A stretch of DNA of 64,000 bases. It comes from Chromohalobacter sarecensis. Lineage in GTDB: Bacteria; Pseudomonadota; Gammaproteobacteria; Pseudomonadales; Halomonadaceae. The stretch spans positions 240,490 to 304,489 of the forward strand of contig NZ_JAKGAN010000005.1 of the NCBI RefSeq assembly GCF_023061135.1, given 5' to 3'. The position numbers and the translations under genes are program-made. Shown here piece by piece: positions 58,650 to 64,000 of this stretch; positions within the stretch are counted from its first letter, which is position 1; each line of letters begins with the position of its first letter. The notes beneath the pieces are model-generated. The model ran no database searches and had not been told where the DNA came from. It saw only the letters and a list, made by a program, of their open reading frames with translations.

Positions 58650-58660
58650 TGGTATGACCA
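58650..58660. promoter_or_regulatory. LldR operator 1 (lldR side)
   Basis: Palindrome TGGT-ATG-ACCA, 54 bp before the lldR start, within AATGGTATGACCAAT. It matches the TGGTnnnACCA-type sites known for LldR-like regulators and would allow autoregulation. Confidence 0.7.
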
Positions 58661-58765
58661 ATTTTACGCAATCTGTTCGCGCTACTCCAGCCTTCGTTCG
58701 AGTGTCTGGCATTAAGGATTTGACTAAAGTTTAAAGCCATTTCCATGCAATCGATGGGTTCTTTG

Positions 58766-58795
58766 TTGACACTCTTCAGCGCCCGCTCATAGAGT
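58766..58795 (+). promoter_or_regulatory. Possible sigma-70 promoter for lldD
   Basis: TTGACA (58766-58771), 18-bp spacer, TAGAGT (58790-58795). The -35 is perfect and the -10 fits at four of six positions. The LldR site at 58816-58830 would lie just downstream of the start point, where a repressor blocks initiation. Confidence 0.5.
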
Positions 58796-58815
58796 CGATT
58801 AGTACAGTTTTGTAA

Positions 58816-58830
58816 ATTGGTAAAACCAAT
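58816..58830. promoter_or_regulatory. LldR operator 2 (lldD side)
   Basis: ATTGGT-AAA-ACCAAT, a perfect 15-bp palindrome about 20 bp downstream of a predicted promoter. Together with operator 1 it gives the two-operator layout known for lld control regions. Confidence 0.78.
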
Positions 58831-58946
58831 AAGGACACATGGCGAGATGCCGTTTCCATATCCTCGTCCGCCTATGTCTTAACCCCTTTTGTTGTTATCA
58901 CTCTCCGAGCGTTCGGCACGACTCTTCGATGCCCATCCAACGTTAG

Positions 58947-59117
58947 GCACTGTCTGAAAAGTCGACGAGCGAAGGTCAGACAAGGCAAAAATCAGCGAAA
59001 AAGCGGACTGGGCTCGCACGCGAGTTTACGGGGTGTAAATGAGCATTTTGATCGGACTCGCGCCCGAGCTGATTTTTAACGCAGTATGGCCGAGCGCAGG
59101 CAGTTTTCAGACAATGC
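58947..59117 (+). mobile_element. MITE-like hairpin element, copy 2 (lldD leader)
   Basis: 171 bp with 14-bp terminal inverted repeats, GCACTGTCTGAAAA (58947-58960) and TTTTCAGACAATGC (59104-59117), 13 of 14 matching. TTAG flanks both sides (58943-58946 and 59118-59121) as a 4-bp target duplication, the YTAR type made by IS5-group transposases. Internal arms AAAAATCAGC (58987-58996) / GCTGATTTTT (59068-59077), CGCGAGT / ACTCGCG and TTTAC / GTAAA fold it into one long hairpin. No coding capacity. It ends 28 bp before lldD. A related copy lies at 32810-32940. Confidence 0.75.
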
Positions 59118-59145
59118 TTAGCGCATCACTTGCACAGGGTTCGCC

Positions 59146-60300
59146 ATGATCATTTCAGCCTCCACGGACTACCGCCAAGCCGCCAAGCGACGTATTCCGC
59201 CCTTTCTATTTCACTACGCGGATGGCGGATCCTATACCGAGCATACGCTGCGGCATAACGTCGAGGACCTTGCCGGTATCGCATTGCGTCAGCGCGTGCT
59301 GAAGGATATGTCCACCTTGTCGCTGGAGACCGAGCTATTCGGCGAATCCATGTCCATGCCGGTTGCCCTGGCGCCCGTGGGGCTGGCGGGCATGTACGCC
59401 CGGCGAGGCGAGGTACAGGCGGCGCGTGCGGCCGCCGGGAAAGGCATACCATTCACGCTATCGACGGTATCGGTGTGCCCCATCGACGAGGTGGCCTCGG
59501 CCATCGATCGCCCTCTCTGGTTCCAGCTCTACGTGCTGAAGGATAGGGGCTTCATGAAGCATGTGCTGGAGCGCGCCAAGGCCGCCGGCGTCAAGACGCT
59601 GGTCTTTACGGTCGACATGCCCGTGCCGGGCGCGCGCTATCGCGATGCCCATTCCGGCATGAGCGGCAAGAACGCGGCGGCGCGGCGAATGCTGCAGGCC
59701 GTGACGCACCCTTCCTGGGCTTGGGATGTCGGCCTTCATGGTCGCCCGCATGATCTGGGTAATGTCTCGGACTATCGCGGACAGCCGACGGGGCTCGAGG
59801 ATTATATCGCCTGGCTCGGCAACAATTTCGATCCCGCCATTTCCTGGAAGGATCTGGAGTGGATTCGCGAATTCTGGGATGGCCCGATGATCATCAAGGG
59901 GATACTCGACCCTGAAGACGCCCGCGATGCGGTCCGCTTCGGTGCGGATGGTATCGTCGTGTCCAACCACGGCGGTCGTCAGCTCGACGGTGTGCCTTCT
60001 ACCGCGAGTGCCTTACCGGCCATTGCCGATGCGGTCAAAGGCGATCTGGCCATCCTCGCCGATTCCGGCGTGCGCAATGGGCTGGACGTCGTGCGCATGA
60101 TCGCCCTGGGTGCCGATACTGTGTTGTTGGGGCGTGCCTTCATCTATGCCCTCGCCACCGCCGGGGAGGCGGGGGTTACCCACCTGCTCGAGCTGTTCGA
60201 AAAGGAGATGCGGGTCGCGATGACGCTGACCGGGGCGCGTTCCATCGCCGAGCTTGGGGCGGATTCGCTGGTGCCTTCTGCAACCCATGGCGCGGATTGA
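59146..60300 (+). CDS. lldD: FMN-dependent L-lactate dehydrogenase
   Basis: 384 aa, alpha-hydroxy-acid oxidase family. It oxidises L-lactate to pyruvate and passes electrons to the respiratory chain. Catalytic His lies in [14 protein letters not shown] sites include [23 protein letters not shown] and the C-terminal [13 protein letters not shown] and LLGRAF. AGGG lies upstream of the ATG. It heads lldD-HAD-dld, controlled by divergent lldR, and its leader carries a hairpin repeat. Confidence 0.94.
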   Translation: MIISASTDYRQAAKRRIPPFLFHYADGGSYTEHTLRHNVEDLAGIALRQRVLKDMSTLSLETELFGESMSMPVALAPVGLAGMYARRGEVQAARAAAGKGIPFTLSTVSVCPIDEVASAIDRPLWFQLYVLKDRGFMKHVLERAKAAGVKTLVFTVDMPVPGARYRDAHSGMSGKNAAARRMLQAVTHPSWAWDVGLHGRPHDLGNVSDYRGQPTGLEDYIAWLGNNFDPAISWKDLEWIREFWDGPMIIKGILDPEDARDAVRFGADGIVVSNHGGRQLDGVPSTASALPAIADAVKGDLAILADSGVRNGLDVVRMIALGADTVLLGRAFIYALATAGEAGVTHLLELFEKEMRVAMTLTGARSIAELGADSLVPSATHGAD

Positions 60301-60357
60301 GCGGATGATGATCGTGCGCCATGCTGAAGGGCGACCGATATGAGCGGGGAGAGACAA

Positions 60358-60990
60358 ATGACCGATGCAACGGTGTTGCTGTTCGATGCTGGCGGAGTGC
60401 TGGTCGACTGGCGTGGCACATCCGGGCTAGTGGAGCTGACTCAGGGGCGTTTCGATACCGAGCAGGCCCGGCGCTTCTGGATGGGCTTTGAAGCGATCAC
60501 GCCGTTCGAAACCGGCGGAGACGATGGTACGCGCTTTGCCCAGGCGGCGCTCGAGGCACTCGAGCTGGATATGACGCCGGAGGCGTTCCTGGCAGTGTTC
60601 GACGACTGGATGCGTGGTCCCTACGCAGGCGCCATGGCACTGGTCGAGCGCATCCGTCCCGCCTACCGTCGCGCTATACTCAGCAACACCAACCCCGTTC
60701 ACTGGCGGCGGCTGATCGATGACTACCGTCTCGATGCGCCCTTCGAGAAGGCGTTCGCCTCGCATGAGATCGGCGCGCGCAAGCCCGATCCCGAGGCCTT
60801 CGAATTCGTCTGTCGGGCGCTCGACGTAGCACCCGACCAGGTGCGTTTCTTCGACGATAATCCCGAGTGCGTCGATGCCGCCCGCGAGCTGGGCATGACG
60901 GCGACCCAGGTGCGTGGTCTAGACGAACTCCGGGAGGCCCTCACCGAGTTCGATGCACTGCGTCCGCCTGAAGAGCGGACACCGCGATGA
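60358..60990 (+). CDS. HAD-family phosphatase (YihX-like)
   Basis: 210 aa. HAD motifs: nucleophile Asp in LLFDAGGVLVDW, Ser/Thr in AILSNTNPVHW, Lys in GARKPDPEAFEF and acidic DDNPECVDAA. A small helical cap lies between. Relatives hydrolyse sugar phosphates such as glucose 1-phosphate. GGGGAGAG selects the ATG at 60358 over 60340. It is sandwiched between two lactate dehydrogenase genes, overlapping the second by 4 bp (ATGA), so it is cotranscribed; its role in lactate use is unknown. Confidence 0.85.
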   Translation: MTDATVLLFDAGGVLVDWRGTSGLVELTQGRFDTEQARRFWMGFEAITPFETGGDDGTRFAQAALEALELDMTPEAFLAVFDDWMRGPYAGAMALVERIRPAYRRAILSNTNPVHWRRLIDDYRLDAPFEKAFASHEIGARKPDPEAFEFVCRALDVAPDQVRFFDDNPECVDAARELGMTATQVRGLDELREALTEFDALRPPEERTPR

Positions 60991-63842
60991 CAACGCCCTA
61001 CAAAGAGCTGGTCGAGGCGCTGCGTGACAGATTGTCCGCACACAAGCTGATCGACGATCCGCTGCGACTACTCGCCTACGGTAGCGATGCCAGTTTCTAT
61101 CGCCTCATCCCGCAACTGGTCGTGCGTCCCGATAACGAAGAAGAGTTGATGGGCGTGCTGGCTGAATGCCGTCATCGCCGTTTGCCGGTGACATTCCGCA
61201 CGGCGGGGACGTCGCTCTCCGGGCAGGCGGTGACCGACTCGGTGCTCATTCAGCTCAACCAGGGCTGGCGGGATTACCGGGTTCTCGACGAGGGGCGGGC
61301 GATTCGCTTGCAGCCCGGCATTATCGGTGCGCGTGCCAATCAACTGCTGGCCCCTTATGGCCGCAAGATCGGCCCCGATCCGGCCTCGATCAATAGCTGC
61401 ATGATCGGCGGGATCGCCGCCAACAATGCCTCGGGTATGTGCTGCGGTACGGCACAGAATAGTTACCGCACGCTCCGCGATATGCGCGTCATCCTGGCCG
61501 ACGGTACGCTTTTGGATACCGGCGATACGGCGAGTCGCTCAGCGTTTCGTGCCTCGCACGGCGAGTTGCTCGAAGCACTGGAGGCGCTGGGGCGCGAGAC
61601 GCGGGTGAATACGCCGCTGGCCGAGCGCATCCGCCACAAGTATCGGCTCAAGAATACGACCGGTTACGCGCTCAATAGCCTGATCGATTTCGAGGATGGC
61701 TGCGATATTCTCGCGCATCTGATGATCGGCTCCGAGGGCACGCTGGGTTTCATCAGCGCCATCACCTACGACACCGTGCCGGACGCGCCGCTAAAGACCG
61801 CAGCGCTGGCGCTTTTTCCGGACATGGCGACGGCATGCCGGGCGACGCTGGCACTCAAGTCGGCGCCGGTCTCGGCGGTCGAGCTGATGGATCGTGCCGC
61901 GCTGCGTGCCGTGGAGGGGGCGCCGGGCATGCCGGCAGGTCTCGAGGCGTTGCCCGCCGATGCGACTGCCTTGCTCATCGATGTGCGTGACGAGGAGGAG
62001 AGCGCACTGGAGGCGCGCATCGACGCCGTACATGCGGCGCTCGAAGGGCTCAAGACCTTGGAACCATTGGGCTTCACGCGCGACCCTGAGCTCTATGCGC
62101 GGTACTGGAAGGTGCGCAAGGGGTTGTTCCCCGCCGTGGGTGCGGTACGCGACGTGGGTACCACGGTCATCATCGAAGATGTCGCTTTTCCTCTCGAGCA
62201 CCTCGAGACAGGCGTGGCGGCACTGACCGAGACATTCCGACGCCATGGTTATGACGACGCCATCCTTTTCGGTCACGCGCTGGAAGGCAATCTGCACTTC
62301 GTTTTCCCCCAGGGCTTCGAGACGCCTGCCGAGGTTCAGCGTTATGCCGACCTGATGGATGACGTGGCGACCCTGGTGGCCGACGAATATGGAGGCTCGC
62401 TCAAGGCGGAACATGGCACGGGACGTAATATGGCGCCCTTCGTCGAACGTGAGTGGGGCGCCGAGGCGTATGCCTTGATGTGGCAGATCAAAGCACTCTT
62501 CGATGCCGAGAATCTGCTCAACCCGGATGTCATTCTGAGTCGCGACGCCGAGCTACATCTCCACAACCTCAAGCCGCTGCCGGCGGCCGATCCCATTGTG
62601 GATAAGTGTATCGAGTGTGGGTTCTGTGAGCCGGTCTGTCCGTCCCGCGAGCTGACCCTGACGCCGCGCCAGCGCATCGTGATCCAGCGTGAGATGTCAC
62701 GCCTCGAAAGTATGGAAACGCCAGCGTCGACAGCGCGTCTGAAGACGCTACGTGAGGCCTATCAATATCAGGGAATCGATACCTGTGCCGCCGACGGCTT
62801 GTGCGCCACGCAATGTCCGGTAGGCATCAATACCGGTGATCTCGTGCGTGAGTGGCGCCATCGTCGAGTCGTCGAGCGAGGCGGTACGGCGCGTCTGGTC
62901 GGACGTCACTTTTCCGGCACCACCCGCATCGGGCGCGGTGCGTTGCGTCTCGCGGATACAGCTCATGGCGTGTTGGGCAGTGCGGCGATGGGCGGCTTGA
63001 CGCGGGGCGCGCGTCGACTCAGCGGTGAGCGTCTGCCGCAGTGGATTCCCTCGCTACCCGCGCCTGCGCCGGTACGTATCTTGGAGCGTCGGGCGGGAAA
63101 GCCGGCTGCCAGCAAACGCGACAAGGTCGTCTATCTACCGGCGTGCGCCACGCGGGTTTTCGGTACCTCGCGCGGCGATGATGAGGGTGATGCCGTGACA
63201 CGCACGACTCTGGCGCTGCTCGAGAAGGCCGGTTACGAGGTCGTCATTCCGGCGATGATCGGGCATCTTTGCTGTGGCATGGCGTTTCAGTCTCGGGGCT
63301 ATTTCGACGAGGCGGATCACAAGGCGCGCGAGCTCAACCGCGAGTTGCTATTGGCCTCCCAGAACGGTCGCTACCCCGTGCTGTGCGATACCAGCCCCTG
63401 TACACAACGCATGGTGGAACGTCTCGATACGCGTTTGACGATTCAGGAGCCGGTCGCGTTTGCGCACGACTACCTATTGGCGCGCCTGGCGGTCACGCCG
63501 AAACATGCGCGCATCGCCCTGCATGTCACCTGCTCGAGTGTGCGCATGGGGCTGAGTGACAAGTTCGTGGCGCTGGCAGAAGCATGTGCCGATGACGTCG
63601 TGGTGCCGGCGGAGATCGCCTGCTGCGGATTCGCGGGGGACAAGGGGTTTACCACGCCGGAGTTGAGCGCCGCCGCGTTGCGCGGCCTGGCAGATGCCGT
63701 CAATGGGTGCGAGGTGGGGTATTCCAACTCGCGGACCTGCGAGATGGGACTGAGTCACCATGCCGGGATTCCTTATCGCTCGATTCTCGACTTGCTCAAC
63801 GAGGTCAGTCGTCCTCGTACTGTCGAAAGCGTTGTCACATGA
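60987..63842 (+). CDS. dld: FAD/Fe-S D-lactate dehydrogenase (Dld-II type)
   Basis: 951 aa. An N-terminal FAD-binding type 4 domain (FRTAGTSLSGQAVTDSVLI, about residues 65-85) and a C-terminal flavin-linked cap (about 255-520) precede two ferredoxin-like Fe-S motifs, CIECGFCEPVCPS and CAADGLCATQCPVG, and a cysteine-rich region with LCCGMAF and ACCGFAG. This layout is the membrane-associated D-lactate dehydrogenase found with lldR-lldD in pseudomonads. It overlaps the HAD gene by 4 bp. It could also oxidise other D-2-hydroxy acids. No lldP permease gene is seen in the window. Confidence 0.88.
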   Translation: MTTPYKELVEALRDRLSAHKLIDDPLRLLAYGSDASFYRLIPQLVVRPDNEEELMGVLAECRHRRLPVTFRTAGTSLSGQAVTDSVLIQLNQGWRDYRVLDEGRAIRLQPGIIGARANQLLAPYGRKIGPDPASINSCMIGGIAANNASGMCCGTAQNSYRTLRDMRVILADGTLLDTGDTASRSAFRASHGELLEALEALGRETRVNTPLAERIRHKYRLKNTTGYALNSLIDFEDGCDILAHLMIGSEGTLGFISAITYDTVPDAPLKTAALALFPDMATACRATLALKSAPVSAVELMDRAALRAVEGAPGMPAGLEALPADATALLIDVRDEEESALEARIDAVHAALEGLKTLEPLGFTRDPELYARYWKVRKGLFPAVGAVRDVGTTVIIEDVAFPLEHLETGVAALTETFRRHGYDDAILFGHALEGNLHFVFPQGFETPAEVQRYADLMDDVATLVADEYGGSLKAEHGTGRNMAPFVEREWGAEAYALMWQIKALFDAENLLNPDVILSRDAELHLHNLKPLPAADPIVDKCIECGFCEPVCPSRELTLTPRQRIVIQREMSRLESMETPASTARLKTLREAYQYQGIDTCAADGLCATQCPVGINTGDLVREWRHRRVVERGGTARLVGRHFSGTTRIGRGALRLADTAHGVLGSAAMGGLTRGARRLSGERLPQWIPSLPAPAPVRILERRAGKPAASKRDKVVYLPACATRVFGTSRGDDEGDAVTRTTLALLEKAGYEVVIPAMIGHLCCGMAFQSRGYFDEADHKARELNRELLLASQNGRYPVLCDTSPCTQRMVERLDTRLTIQEPVAFAHDYLLARLAVTPKHARIALHVTCSSVRMGLSDKFVALAEACADDVVVPAEIACCGFAGDKGFTTPELSAAALRGLADAVNGCEVGYSNSRTCEMGLSHHAGIPYRSILDLLNEVSRPRTVESVVT

Positions 63843-64000
63843 ATGGTGGGCGACTATTTTTAAATGATCCCCTTGCGTTCAGTCCGTGTGGGCCTTAAAG
63901 TACGCATCCGCTGCCGGCGACGGACTTCGTGGCCAGCGGTGGAGAGTGGCGCAAGTGGCTGACTTGCTTGAGAAATTCAAACCTTCGGGTGGCTTTCTCG
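63843..64000. other. Window-end sequence without recognised gene
   Basis: 158 bp follow the dld stop. There is no clear terminator. A leftward frame open from the edge to a TAA near 63897 codes about 34 residues without recognisable family features. Confidence 0.5.

Larger units (their letters stand above)
58597..59145. other. 549-bp lldR-lldD control region
   Basis: No gene is seen. It contains, left to right, LldR operator 1, a possible lldD promoter, LldR operator 2 and the hairpin repeat element at 58947-59117. If transcription starts near 58803, the lldD leader is about 340 nt long and includes the element. Confidence 0.7.

Noticed and set aside
63843..64000. Possible transposase remnant at the window end
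   Set aside because: Short open frames exist but no recognisable transposase motif or terminal repeat can be seen in 158 bp.

Overview
The window comes from a GC-rich gammaproteobacterium, most likely a halophile of the Chromohalobacter/Halomonas group. This is inferred from gene content (epd-pgk-fba, prlC with a YheV-type protein, a class Ib nrdHIEF operon, TRAP-TAXI and NSS transporters) and from acidic, Asp/Glu-rich exported proteins such as the TAXI receptor at 41451-42593. No rRNA, tRNA, CRISPR array or intact insertion sequence was seen.

Aromatic funnel (1-8.6 kb): vanB (cut by the window edge), vanA and the repressor gene vanR, with three copies of a TTGGATCCAA palindrome; pobR and pobA; a vanillin/benzaldehyde-type dehydrogenase; a benzyl-alcohol-type dehydrogenase lying between two identical 47-bp repeats; and an Old Yellow Enzyme. 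Together they convert vanillyl and 4-hydroxybenzyl compounds to protocatechuate. Ring-cleavage genes are not in the window. A mipA/ompV gene and a Sad-type aldehyde dehydrogenase follow.

Polyol locus (11.1-23.7 kb), the most interesting region: a leftward operon dhaK-dhaL-tal-tkt diverges from rpiB and a SorC/EryD-type regulator gene, followed by a polyol dehydrogenase, a DUF2291 protein and a ribose-type ABC transporter. The best reading is uptake of a C4 polyol (erythritol or threitol), oxidation to a tetrulose, phosphorylation, isomerisation to erythrose 4-phosphate and entry into the pentose phosphate pathway through its own transaldolase and transketolase. The RpiB homologue lacks two family histidines, and near-identical operator-like sites lie upstream of dhaK and of the dehydrogenase gene.

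Central metabolism (23.7-40 kb): fba-pgk-epd, lrgAB, a class I aldolase, nrdHIEF with paired NrdR boxes, two aldo/keto reductases, the housekeeping tkt and metK. Transport and stress (40-57.8 kb): a CPA1 antiporter, a TRAP-TAXI system, an XRE regulator with azlCD and an AraC regulator, AEC and EamA carriers, a zinc CDF exporter with a (GACCAC)10 tract, metF, sodC, prlC, an NSS transporter, a gamma-carbonic-anhydrase-like protein and a YdjM-type membrane protein. Lactate locus (57.8-63.8 kb): lldR, lldD, a HAD phosphatase gene and a D-lactate dehydrogenase gene.

A hairpin-forming intergenic repeat occurs twice, between nrdE and nrdF and in the lldD leader. The two copies differ by compensatory changes in their stems. 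The lldD copy has terminal inverted repeats and a TTAG flanking duplication, like a MITE.
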